From JANWWM01 sp046292465 (GTDB taxonomy: Bacteria > Bacteroidota > Chlorobiia > Chlorobiales > Thermochlorobacteraceae): a stretch of 64,000 nucleotides of DNA. The position numbers were made by a program, and so were the translations under genes. The notes under the pieces were generated by a model. That model was not told the DNA's origin. It did not search any database and worked only from the letters and a program-made list of their open reading frames with translations. The stretch covers positions 1-64,000 of the forward strand of contig JBKBRB010000007.1 of NCBI GenBank assembly GCA_046292465.1. The letters are read 5' to 3'. Shown piece by piece: positions 51,802-60,120 of this stretch. Each line of letters opens with the position of its first letter. Positions within the stretch are counted from its first letter, which is position 1.

Positions 51802-53265
51802 TCAATACACCACGCGATTGCGCCCGCTGTTTTTGGCTTCATAGAGTTTTTCATCGGCTTCGGCAAGCAGTTTTTCGTAGTGGCTGACACGCACATTATC
51901 CGACACGCCAAAACTAATCGTAACAGAAAGTTCCTTATGAATTTCTGACCAAGGGTAATGCTCTACTGCGGCGCGCAATTTCTCACAAAGCACAGCGGCT
52001 TTTTCTTTCGGTGTTTCAGGAAGCACCAATACAAACTCTTCGCCGCCGAAACGCGCAACGGTATCCACAGAACGCGAATATGCCTTAAAAATCCGACCTA
52101 ATGTTTTCAAGACTTCATCGCCGACTTGATGTGAAAAGTTATCATTGATTTTCTTGAAATAGTCAATGTCGCACATGACCACCGAAAGCGGATTGCCGTA
52201 GCGTTTAGCACGTTTGAATTCTTGCTCCAACTGCATGTTGAGGTAACGGCGATTGTATAAGCCTGTCAAGGCATCTTCGCGCGTTTGCTTTTCTAAAATT
52301 TCGGTTTGCATGCGTAGCTCACCGACCAATCTCGTTTTGATTTTATTGGCTTCGGCAAGTTCTTCAAGGGCGCGTTCTTTTTCGTTGAGCGAGTTTGTCA
52401 GTTCCTGTTCAATCTGTTTATAGCGAGTAATGTTTCGCATTAAGCCCATCGCCGCATAAATTTTTTGAGATTCATTGCGCACAGGCACTAATTGAATCGC
52501 ATAGATTTTATCACCAACATTGACTTCGGTTTCGGCAGTCTTTCCTGAAAAGACACGTTTGAGCAACCGCTCGATGCCGTCAAACATTTTTTTGTCAACT
52601 TCATGCACCAACTTGCCGGCCCACATTTCAGGCGAAATACCATCTTTACGCATTTCACTGCCTTCGGCAATCAAAAATCGCCCGTCTCGATCGAGCAGAA
52701 ACATGTTGCTATCTGGAATATGCCGCGCCAATGTGAGATAGAGTTGTCGGTTGTATGCGTTCTCGGCTTCGATACGCTTCTGTTCGGTCAGGTCGCGCAG
52801 CGTCATCAGCACGCCAATAACCTCGCTGCTTGAGTTGAACAGCGGACAGACGCGCACAAAAATCCATTTCGCTTCTGCATGTTTCAAATCGAGCGGCACA
52901 TCGGCTAAGTGATGCTCTCCGCTTAGGGCGTCTCTGAAAAGTTTTTTGAGAATGCTTTGTGCTTTTGGCGGGAAGGTATCAAACAGCAAGTTCCCCACAT
53001 TCGGACGTTTTTTGAGCGTTGATGTTGCCCAATCTAAAAAACCGTCATTGCACTGAATGATTCTAAACTTTTTATCGACCGCACAAATCGCCAAACCCAT
53101 TAAGTTCCAAAAACTGTTCAAATACATCTGCGCCAAATGTAGCGGCATTTCCATAGTGTCGCCCGATGCGGGGGAGATTAATTTCTCGACCGACGCTTTC
53201 GCTCTTGTCTTGGGTCTCAGGTTGCTTCTCTCTTGCTGTTTCATTTGGGTCTTCATAATTAACAA
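51802..53265 (-). CDS. PAS-GGDEF diguanylate cyclase
   Basis: A 487-residue soluble protein. Two PAS-type regions (about 45-165, with FRIIQCNDGFLDWA; and about 170-290) precede a coiled coil and a GGDEF domain (about 325-487): TGLYNRRYLNMQLEQEF, MCDIDYFKKINDNFSHQVGD, the active site FGGEEF and an intact inhibitory RxxD site (RSVD) five residues upstream of it. It should make cyclic di-GMP from two GTP, under feedback inhibition. No EAL domain is present and no partner is adjacent. Confidence 0.92.
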   Translation of the reverse strand: MLIMKTQMKQQERSNLRPKTRAKASVEKLISPASGDTMEMPLHLAQMYLNSFWNLMGLAICAVDKKFRIIQCNDGFLDWATSTLKKRPNVGNLLFDTFPPKAQSILKKLFRDALSGEHHLADVPLDLKHAEAKWIFVRVCPLFNSSSEVIGVLMTLRDLTEQKRIEAENAYNRQLYLTLARHIPDSNMFLLDRDGRFLIAEGSEMRKDGISPEMWAGKLVHEVDKKMFDGIERLLKRVFSGKTAETEVNVGDKIYAIQLVPVRNESQKIYAAMGLMRNITRYKQIEQELTNSLNEKERALEELAEANKIKTRLVGELRMQTEILEKQTREDALTGLYNRRYLNMQLEQEFKRAKRYGNPLSVVMCDIDYFKKINDNFSHQVGDEVLKTLGRIFKAYSRSVDTVARFGGEEFVLVLPETPKEKAAVLCEKLRAAVEHYPWSEIHKELSVTISFGVSDNVRVSHYEKLLAEADEKLYEAKNSGRNRVVY

Positions 53266-53414
53266 GCCCGCAATCCGTCTAAATGCTCAAAGGCTGCTTG
53301 TGAAATGCGGTGTTAGGTATCGCTGTTTGTGTTTAAGCCTCGTGAAAATAAAGATTTAGCATGCGAATGAAAAACATGCGAATAAAACCAGCAAAAAAAG
53401 TATTAGGCAAGGCG

Positions 53415-54779
53415 TTACTCTTGTGCGCTTTGAGCTTTAGCAATCGGTTCAGCAAGACGCGCAGGCGAAATGCGAATCTCGCTCAACGCTTTGGCAATCG
53501 CACTTTCTGCATCGTTGCCTAAGGCTTTTGCTGTGAACGATGTCGAGCTCAACACGCCGCCCCCGCGCCGCTGAAATTGAAGTGTGAGCGTTACATCTTT
53601 AACAATCACCTCGCCGCTCATGCCTTGAACTGACGCAGCTTCGCGGGTAGAAACAATGGCTTTGGCAATCAAAGGTGCGCCAACTTTGAGCGTTGCGCCG
53701 TTCTTGGAAAGCGCGTCGGAAAGTTTTTGCTCAATCGAGCGTCGAGCGCGGTCGTCCTCAATTTCGCTTAAATCCAATTCGCACGTAAAGTTTGACGCCT
53801 TCAGCGTAAAGTCAAACGAAACCGAAGCCGTTTGACGAACTTCGTTGCGCATTCGCGGTGAGAGTTGTTTGAGCTCGAGCGAGGCATCGATTTTCCCTTT
53901 TCCACCTTGCACGCCGTCGGCTTGTGCGATTGGGCTAAACGAGGCAATGCCGTCGTTGTTCGTCGTTGCTCTTCCTAACTCGGTTTCGCCAGCCGTAAAA
54001 GCGATTGAAAGTCCGCGCAAAGGCGCGCCGCTCTTGGTTGTGGCTTTAACCACTAACGGCTTCTCAAAGGCTCTGCCTAAACTGCCCGTTTGATTGTTCC
54101 CTGAAACCATCGTTAAGCGCACATCGGCAAGCATGTTTCGCATAGCGTTTTCCACTGCCGAGGGCTGAACGGCTTTTGAAAACTCGAACACTTCGCCCGA
54201 AATGCGATTGAAAAATTCGCGCTTCGGTTCGGCTTCGTCGAGCGTGTTGATAACCTCGAGATACGCATTGATGGCTGTCGCAACATCTTTTCCTGCAAAT
54301 GATTCTGCCGTAGCAAGCCGCTCTGTAAGCGAAGTTTGATAGGTTTGAAGTTCACGGCGAAGCGGTCGGAGAAAATCCTCTTTGCTCAATACCGCAAGCG
54401 CGAAGACGCGAATGCCTTGCTTGTGCGTCTCGACAATGCGCGCGCCCGTGAGTTCGACATTTTCAATCAGGTTATCAATTTTTTCGTCGAGGCTTTGTGT
54501 GAAAATGGAGTTTGCGCCTTCAGTTTCTTCGCGCTTGGTGAATGTGGTTTTGGCTTTCACCGTCGTTTTGAACTGTGCGGCAATCTGCTTGACGGCGGCT
54601 TCTTTGGCTTTCTCTTCGGCGTTGCTGCCGACAGCACTCGAAATGCCAATCCAATACAGTTCAGGCGGAAATCGCCTGTCTTGATTGCGTTCTACCCATT
54701 CAGGCGTTTGGGCGGTGATGCCTTTGGAGGCGCACGCTGAGAGCGTTGCAAGGAAAACGAGAATGAAAATGCGGTTCAT
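53415..54779 (-). CDS. LPP20 family lipoprotein
   Basis: A 454-residue lipoprotein (signal peptide with lipobox LSACAS). The LPP20 domain is seen in PPELYWIGISSAVGSNAEEK followed by AKEAAVKQIAAQF and the Thr-Lys rich strand. A middle helical part, an Ig-like segment (KPLVVKATTKSGAPLRGLSI followed by AFTAGETELGRATT) and a repeat-like C-terminal domain follow. Its start overlaps the stop of the DUF2442 gene by 4 bp (ATGA). Together with the upstream DUF6175 gene it forms an envelope-lipoprotein group. Function unknown. Confidence 0.82.
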   Translation of the reverse strand: MNRIFILVFLATLSACASKGITAQTPEWVERNQDRRFPPELYWIGISSAVGSNAEEKAKEAAVKQIAAQFKTTVKAKTTFTKREETEGANSIFTQSLDEKIDNLIENVELTGARIVETHKQGIRVFALAVLSKEDFLRPLRRELQTYQTSLTERLATAESFAGKDVATAINAYLEVINTLDEAEPKREFFNRISGEVFEFSKAVQPSAVENAMRNMLADVRLTMVSGNNQTGSLGRAFEKPLVVKATTKSGAPLRGLSIAFTAGETELGRATTNNDGIASFSPIAQADGVQGGKGKIDASLELKQLSPRMRNEVRQTASVSFDFTLKASNFTCELDLSEIEDDRARRSIEQKLSDALSKNGATLKVGAPLIAKAIVSTREAASVQGMSGEVIVKDVTLTLQFQRRGGGVLSSTSFTAKALGNDAESAIAKALSEIRISPARLAEPIAKAQSAQE

Positions 54780-55075
54780 CTTGAAGCGTGTTGAGACATT
54801 TGATAAGTTTCAATCAACTTGCCTTCAGGCTCTGGTTCAAACAAGTTTCCGACATAGAGGCTATAAGGGTGAAAAGAAAGTTCACCATTGTTCCAAAAAA
54901 GTTCGCCGTCACAAAGTCGAAAGTCGGCAAACATCTCCTCGCAAAGATACTTGCGGATTTGTTCGTTGCGAGATTGTGAAAGAAAAGGCTCAAAATCAAT
55001 GAGCGAGATTTTTCCATCTTGAAAAAAAATTTTCAGTGTGAATGCACCGATGCGCTCTACTTTTTCAATTTTCAT
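54776..55075 (-). CDS. DUF2442 domain protein
   Basis: A 99-residue small protein: FTLKIFFQDGKISLIDFEPF, then FADFRLCDGELFWNNGELSF and a final LYVGNLFE fit DUF2442, a family often found with toxin-antitoxin-like or housekeeping neighbours and without a known activity. Here it is translationally coupled to the LPP20 lipoprotein gene. No toxin partner is visible. Confidence 0.78.
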   Translation of the reverse strand: MKIEKVERIGAFTLKIFFQDGKISLIDFEPFLSQSRNEQIRKYLCEEMFADFRLCDGELFWNNGELSFHPYSLYVGNLFEPEPEGKLIETYQMSQHASR

Positions 55076-55188
55076 TATTTCAATTTTTGCGTGATTTGAA
55101 CAGTGCGAATTGAAGCACCTTTTACGAAAAAATCATTCGTTTGCATAAAAGACACGTATTCCAAGATACTCGTAAAGCGTCGGCAAGA

Positions 55189-56424
55189 CTAATCTCCCGT
55201 GTTATCAATCGCCAGCAAGAGCAGTTTACGATTGATGCTCACCCGTTTGAGTTTCGCGAAGTTTTTGCGAATGGTCGGATTCGTATTGACGGCTTTTTCC
55301 AACGCACGAAAGAGTTTCGTTGGCGTGTCGTAATCTTTTTGCCAAATCACATAGTCGAGCGTTCGGTCGGTTACGGCGATTTGGCGCGTCGATGACGCAA
55401 ATTTTTTCAGCACGTCTTCGATTGCATCGGAAATATCGAAGAGGTCGTTGTAATCGCCGACGATTCGGAAAATAAGTTTGTATTGCTGTCCGCGTTCAAG
55501 GTCTTGTTTCCAATAGGCATCAATTCGGGAAAGGGTTTTATCAATCGCCGAGTTCATGGCTTCTTCGATGAGGGCGGCCGTTGAGGTCGAGGGGCGTTCT
55601 GGGCTGAAGCCGGTTTCTGTGCCGAGCAAGCGTCCGGTTGTGGTTTCAAAAGCGCGACAGCCAACGCTGGCTTTGCTCCCGAATGTGCCTTTTTCAATCT
55701 GCACGTTGTAAGTGATGTAAATATCGGCACCAATGGTGAGCGCGAGTTGATAGGCAATGTCGGTTTCCATGCTTTTCAAATTGGCTTGGGCTTCGGCGAG
55801 TTCGGAAATGACTTGTCGCTGTTCAGGCACTTCGACCGTGTATTTGCGTGCGGTGAGATACGATTCAATCACTTCCGCACCTTTTTTGAGTTCGCTGTCG
55901 GTTTGCAAGGCTTCAATCGGGCTTTGTCCGCGTGCGACTTCGGGCAAAACCATAATGACAGGATTGCCAATGGCTTCCGCAAGGTCGGCACGCGAGGCAA
56001 TGATGCCGCGTTTGGCAAGGTCTTGAAAGAGTTTTTCTTTATTGACGCGAACAAACTTTTCAACCTTTACCCCATCACGCACCCGCACGCGCGAAAGCAT
56101 TTCATTACCAAAAAACGTGATGTAGTTGTTGATGTTGGAGAGATTAAAAAACTCGCTCTCAATTTTACTGAAGTTTGCTTTCTCTTCGTCGGTTTGAAGG
56201 AGTGGGTCTGTGCCGCTGTAGAGCACGAAATAAACGGCGGCTTTGCGCGCGTCGTTTTCCGCATCTTCGACTTCTTTGCCAATTCCTTTGGCTTTCAGCG
56301 AAACTTCTGCCGACGAGAAAGTTTCTACAAAAACCACTTCGCGCGATTGGGGCAACTGTGCGAGCATCGAAGAGCAACTTGCTGAAATAAATAGCGGTAG
56401 GAAAAACAAAAATAAGATTCGCAT
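55189..56424 (-). CDS. DUF6175 exported protein
   Basis: About 411 residues from the ATG at 56424 (MRILFLFFLPLFISASC); the upstream extension is rejected since it lacks a signal-peptide start. Residues 1-20 are a lipoprotein-type signal (FISASC). The family blocks are VVFVETFSSAEVSLKAKGIG, AARKAAVYFVLYSGTDPLL, VIMVLPEVARGQSPIEALQ and DIAYQLALTIGADIYITYNV. DUF6175 proteins are found in Bacteroidota and allied phyla and are uncharacterised. The gene is 113 bp upstream of the DUF2442-LPP20 pair on the same strand. Confidence 0.85.
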   Translation of the reverse strand: MRILFLFFLPLFISASCSSMLAQLPQSREVVFVETFSSAEVSLKAKGIGKEVEDAENDARKAAVYFVLYSGTDPLLQTDEEKANFSKIESEFFNLSNINNYITFFGNEMLSRVRVRDGVKVEKFVRVNKEKLFQDLAKRGIIASRADLAEAIGNPVIMVLPEVARGQSPIEALQTDSELKKGAEVIESYLTARKYTVEVPEQRQVISELAEAQANLKSMETDIAYQLALTIGADIYITYNVQIEKGTFGSKASVGCRAFETTTGRLLGTETGFSPERPSTSTAALIEEAMNSAIDKTLSRIDAYWKQDLERGQQYKLIFRIVGDYNDLFDISDAIEDVLKKFASSTRQIAVTDRTLDYVIWQKDYDTPTKLFRALEKAVNTNPTIRKNFAKLKRVSINRKLLLLAIDNTGD

Positions 56425-56654
56425 AGATGTGTGTGTTGAGTTCGCAAAGGCTTTCGTAATGCTGTGTGCAAAAGTTACGACGCTCTGACGCCTCATTTTG
56501 TTAGGATTAAACGCCGAAAAGATACGCATTTTGATTTGACGAACATTTGACAACCCTTTGACCCCGCCTTGACAACTGCCCCCTCACTTTCTCCGATAAT
56601 TGCATCTGTAAGTTATCGCAAGCAGTTCAACGAAAATTTCAAACAACTAACCTT

Positions 56655-57128
56655 ATGGAGGAACAAGCCATGAAAACCGCAACGCTTTCACTCAATACCG
56701 AACACACATCAGGCTGGTATATCGCTACGCCACATGCGTTTGAGCAACGCGATGAAATGGGCAAGCACATGCTCGTTGGCGTCTTGATTGCGATTGCACT
56801 TTACGCGCTCGTATTAGGAGCGTATTTCGTCAGCACGCGCGATGCAGAAGCGTTACCGATTGCGCCTGCTCGCAAATCCATCGTTATCAATCTGATTGAA
56901 ATTGTGCCGCCAAGTCCGCCCGATGTTCGTCAAGCGTCAAAGCCGATTGAGACTGTAAGCACCAGAGATGTCGCGGTAGGAATTTTATCTGACCTTGCCA
57001 GTGACAAAGCCTTCACAAAGCAAGCCGTGAGAGACGCTGTTCAAATGGCAACTGCACTCGCCATTGAAAGCGGACTTAGCGACGCCTTAAACGCGATTGA
57101 TAAAGCTTTTTCTGATGAACGCAATTAA
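56655..57128 (+). CDS. TonB-N-terminus-like membrane protein without the C-terminal domain
   Basis: About 152 residues starting at the ATG 56670, which follows a GGAGG at 56657-56661. One transmembrane helix (MLVGVLIAIALYALVLGAYF) is preceded by a basic cytoplasmic segment and followed by VINLIEIVPPSPPDV, which recalls the TonB/TolA N-terminal plan. After that comes a helical stretch ending SDALNAIDKAFSDERN; the TonB C-terminal fold is absent. It may be a truncated energy-transducer relative or a distinct small membrane protein. Confidence 0.6.
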   Translation: MEEQAMKTATLSLNTEHTSGWYIATPHAFEQRDEMGKHMLVGVLIAIALYALVLGAYFVSTRDAEALPIAPARKSIVINLIEIVPPSPPDVRQASKPIETVSTRDVAVGILSDLASDKAFTKQAVRDAVQMATALAIESGLSDALNAIDKAFSDERN

Positions 57129-57454
57129 CGACTCATATCAACCAACAGCAACGTGGCAAAGATGAAGCGCGTCTTACCGCAACGATTTCTTAGAGATGAT
57201 TCGCAAAGCGCAATCACTTGAAAATCCAGTCGCGGAACGAACCTCACTGCGCGACTAACGAACTTCAAACACGAGCGCGATTCTTTTTTGCACCACCAGC
57301 ACTGCACGCGCTCGGTCTGCGTCGCTCTAAACTTGCAAGAGAGGGAAGGGCGCGGTTTTTATTTCTGTTGAAATGAATTTACTCTGTCCATCGTTTAATC
57401 AGGCGTTATTGTCATCTACATCTCAACTGTTCTAAACTCAAACTGACTTTGCAC
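57129..57454. other. Non-coding spacer with an inverted repeat
   Basis: About 325 bp without a gene. It contains an 8-bp inverted repeat CGAGCGCG (57272-57279) and CGCGCTCG (57307-57314) with a 27-nt loop that includes a T tract. Weak terminator or binding-site potential; nothing else recognised. Confidence 0.4.
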
Positions 57455-57982
57455 ATGAAAACACTTTCAGTTGCTTTGCTTTCTCTTTTGTTCGCAACGG
57501 CACCTGTTGCCACCTCAATTTATGATTTCAAAGTGAAAACCATTGACGGCGTCGAAAAATCGCTCGCCGATTACAAGGGCAAGGTGCTGCTCATCGTTAA
57601 TGTTGCCTCAGAGTGCGGCTACACGCGCCAATACAGCGACTTGGAAAAACTCTATGAAACTTACCACGCCAAAGGCTTTGAAGTTTTAGGATTCCCTTGC
57701 AACGACTTCGGTGGACAAGAGCCGGGCTCGGATAAAGACATCAAGCAATTTTGCACCTCGCGATTCGGCGTGAAGTTCGATATGTTCTCTAAAATCTCTA
57801 TGTCTCACCCACTTTATCAATACCTCACACAAAACGCCAAGCCTTCGGGCAAAGTGGATTGGAACTTTGAAAAATTCTTGATTGACCGAAACGGCAACAT
57901 TGTTGGACGCTTCAAAAGCAATGTTAAGCCGATGAGCGAAGTCCTAACGCGTGCCATAGAAGACGCTTTAGCAATGAAGTAA
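57455..57982 (+). CDS. Exported glutathione peroxidase-like enzyme
   Basis: About 175 residues from the ATG at 57455 (MKTLSVALLS), with a signal peptide (about residues 1-22), so it acts outside the cytoplasm. It is a thiol peroxidase of the GPx family: Cys54 in VASECGY (a Cys in place of selenocysteine), FPCNDFGGQEPGS with the Gln and a second Cys, and VDWNFEKFLIDRNG with the Trp. Such enzymes usually use thioredoxin-like donors. It is followed by a good terminator. Confidence 0.88.
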   Translation: MKTLSVALLSLLFATAPVATSIYDFKVKTIDGVEKSLADYKGKVLLIVNVASECGYTRQYSDLEKLYETYHAKGFEVLGFPCNDFGGQEPGSDKDIKQFCTSRFGVKFDMFSKISMSHPLYQYLTQNAKPSGKVDWNFEKFLIDRNGNIVGRFKSNVKPMSEVLTRAIEDALAMK

Positions 57983-58102
57983 GCGTTTTTGGATTGAGGA
58001 GAAATCTGCTTCGTTATATTACACCGAATTTGTCCTCTTTTCACAACTGCCAAATCTCTCGAGAGGCTCATGCATTTGAGCTTGCTACGCAGTTCATCAA
58101 GC

Positions 58103-58131
58103 ACCTTCCCATTGAGGAAGGTTTTTTATTT
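58103..58131 (+). terminator. Terminator after glutathione peroxidase
   Basis: A 7-bp stem ACCTTCC/GGAAGGT with a 6-nt loop and TTTTTATTT tail, 120 bp after the stop. Confidence 0.8.
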
Positions 58132-58191
58132 GCCTTGTGGATTTGCTTTTAGGGAATTTGAAAAAGACTGAAAGCGGATGAGGGGGCTTTG

Positions 58192-58264
58192 TGCATCTGC
58201 CAGGGCTCGAACCTGGGACCTACTGATTAAGAGTCAGCTGCTCTACCAACTGAGCTACAGATGC
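58192..58264 (-). tRNA. tRNA-Lys (anticodon CTT)
   Basis: A 73-nt minus-strand cloverleaf: acceptor GCATCTG/CAGATGC with discriminator A, anticodon stem GCTGA/TCAGT around CTCTTAA (CTT, reads AAG), T arm CCAGG, TTCGAGC, CCTGG. It lies 13 bp downstream of secG on the same strand and may be co-transcribed with it. Confidence 0.94.
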
Positions 58265-58277
58265 GTTACGCGGGGCT

Positions 58278-58613
58278 TTACTTCCGTTCAGGCACAGATT
58301 GTGGCAACACTGGCGAGACGGGTGCACTTTGCACAGGCACATTCTTTTGAATGACGCTTTCGCCTGATTCGGTTGCGGTGCTTGAGCCTGTCGTAAATTC
58401 GGCGATAATGCACAAGAGCATAAAGAGCACGGCAAGGTAGGTTGTAGCTTTGCTCAAAAAATCTGCAGTGCGGCGCACGCCTAAAACTTGCGTGGCACCT
58501 GCCGAGCCAAACGCGCCAGCAAGTCCTCCGCCTTTGCTACTTTGCATCAACACCACGATTATCAGCAATATGGCAACGATGCAGGTCAGCGTAACAACAA
58601 GAATGTGAAGCAT
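58278..58613 (-). CDS. secG: Preprotein translocase subunit SecG
   Basis: A 111-residue inner-membrane protein. The family pattern VTLTCIVAILLIIVVLMQSS is followed by KGGGLAGAFGSAGATQVLG and a second helix (YLAVLFMLLCIIAEF). SecG flips during SecA-driven translocation through SecYE. The polar C-terminal tail (VPVQSAPVSPVLPQSVPERK) is periplasmic or cytoplasmic linker-like. Length is normal. Confidence 0.93.
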   Translation of the reverse strand: MLHILVVTLTCIVAILLIIVVLMQSSKGGGLAGAFGSAGATQVLGVRRTADFLSKATTYLAVLFMLLCIIAEFTTGSSTATESGESVIQKNVPVQSAPVSPVLPQSVPERK

Positions 58614-58687
58614 TTTGAACCAGCGTTAATTGTTAAGGGTGCTAAATTTAGCGAAGTCTTCTTAAATTACCAAGCCAAAATTTTCAA

Positions 58688-58933
58688 ATGCTGATGACTG
58701 AAACGCTTGCTAAATCGCTCATTTTGTTTGGCGTGCTTGTCGCGCTTGTCGGGGTTGTGCTTTATTTCGCTAGCCGTTCCGACGTGAACTTTTTTCAGTG
58801 GTTCGGCAACCTGCCGCTTGATTTCAAAGTTGAGCGCGAAAACTTCAAGTTTTACTTTCCGCTTGGCACTTCAATTGTGCTCTCAATTGTGCTTAGTCTT
58901 CTTTTTTACTTCTTTCGCAAACTTTCGGAATGA
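58688..58933 (+). CDS. DUF2905 membrane protein
   Basis: An 81-residue protein with two transmembrane helices (LILFGVLVALVGVVLYFA and SIVLSIVLSLLFYFF) joined by the loop WFGNLPLDFKVERENFKFYF, which defines DUF2905. Function unknown. The gene overlaps hisB by 4 bp (ATGA), so it is probably co-transcribed with it. Confidence 0.9.
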   Translation: MLMTETLAKSLILFGVLVALVGVVLYFASRSDVNFFQWFGNLPLDFKVERENFKFYFPLGTSIVLSIVLSLLFYFFRKLSE

Positions 58934-59520
58934 CACCCTCATCACGCACCGCAACTATCACTCGCCGAACTAACGAAACGGATATTCAAGTCGTGGTTAA
59001 TCTCGACGGCGATGGCATCTACGAGATTGAAACCGGCATTGGCTTTCTTAATCACATGCTCGAGCTGCTGTCCAAACATTCACAGATTGATATTCGCCTT
59101 TTGTGCAAGGGCGATTTGCATATCGACGACCACCACACGGTTGAAGATGTTGCGATTGCGCTTGGGACAGCTCTTCGCGGCGCGCTCGGCGATAAGCGTG
59201 GGATTGCGCGCTATGGCTACGCTTACGTTCCGATGGACGAAACGCTTGCGCGTGCCGTTGTAGATTTAAGCGGACGCAGTTATCTTGTTTTCAACGCCAA
59301 ATTTGCACGCGCCAAAATTAGCGACATGGCAACTGAAATGGTCGAGCACTTTTTTTTCTCGCTTGCCGAACATCTCAAAGCCAACCTTCACCTTGAAATT
59401 CTCTACGGAAAAAATACGCATCACAAAATCGAGGGATTGTTCAAGGCGTTTGCGCTTGCGTTGCGTCAAGCCATTAGCATCATATCGACTTCGATTGCTT
59501 CGACAAAAGGGGTGATTTAG
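58930..59520 (+). CDS. hisB: Imidazoleglycerol-phosphate dehydratase HisB
   Basis: A 196-residue manganese enzyme of histidine synthesis, converting imidazole glycerol phosphate to imidazole acetol phosphate. Metal and active-site motifs: GIGFLNHMLELLSKH, DDHHTVEDVAIALG, MVEHFFFSLAEH and TEKIRITKS-type histidine repeat as GKNTHHKIEGLFKAFALALR. It is the single-domain form without the phosphatase half. Other his genes are not in the window. Confidence 0.96.
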   Translation: MTPSSRTATITRRTNETDIQVVVNLDGDGIYEIETGIGFLNHMLELLSKHSQIDIRLLCKGDLHIDDHHTVEDVAIALGTALRGALGDKRGIARYGYAYVPMDETLARAVVDLSGRSYLVFNAKFARAKISDMATEMVEHFFFSLAEHLKANLHLEILYGKNTHHKIEGLFKAFALALRQAISIISTSIASTKGVI

Positions 59521-60104
59521 CAAAGTTCATCGCACACTTTGAGCGTGATTATAACGCTTGTGCCATCTTTGGGGAGAACAGATTTTTTCAGGTCGAACTG
59601 CGACAAGCCCCTTTGATAGTCGCGCATGGTGTAAGTGGCATTGCTAATTCGGCCGCCTGGACAACTTTGCAAGCATACAATACAGCCCGATTTCCACACG
59701 TTCATCAAGTCACGGTGCCCACCGAATCTGAACTCGAAGCCTTTGCCAAATTTGTCGTGAAAAATCTCCGCAGCTTGAAGTGGCAAATGATGTTCCCATG
59801 CGGTAAGCACTTCAATCAAAGAGCCTTCGACGTGTTTATCGGGTTCGGGGTTTGTTTTGTCGGCGCGTTTTTCCCAACTCTGAACGCTGAGGTTATTGCC
59901 TGCTTTTGCGCCGAGTGTCTCGAGTGCGTTGAGAATGTCTAAATCGCTTACATCACTTTTTACGAGGGCGTTGTGCGCGGCTCTGCCGTGTTCATAGACG
60001 ATAAAGTGATGATTTTTGGTCCAACTTGTGAAAGCGTTGAATTGGCTGGGAAACATTTTCCCTGAAAAGAGCACCGTTTTTTGAGCATTGTTAATTTGCA
60101 GCAT
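59517..60104 (-). CDS. YdjY-like conserved protein
   Basis: A 195-residue protein of the YdjY type: VLFSGKMFPSQFNAFTSWTK, HNALVKSDVSDLDILNALE, TLGAKAGNNLSVQSW. The C-terminal part has a Cys-rich segment GCIVCLQSCPGGRISNATYT that could bind metal. No signal peptide is obvious in the first residues. Function unknown. It converges on hisB with a 4-bp overlap of stop codons and lies 16 bp downstream of the large histidine kinase on the same strand. Confidence 0.55.
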   Translation of the reverse strand: MLQINNAQKTVLFSGKMFPSQFNAFTSWTKNHHFIVYEHGRAAHNALVKSDVSDLDILNALETLGAKAGNNLSVQSWEKRADKTNPEPDKHVEGSLIEVLTAWEHHLPLQAAEIFHDKFGKGFEFRFGGHRDLMNVWKSGCIVCLQSCPGGRISNATYTMRDYQRGLSQFDLKKSVLPKDGTSVIITLKVCDELC

Positions 60105-60120
60105 TGCTTTGTTGAAAAGT

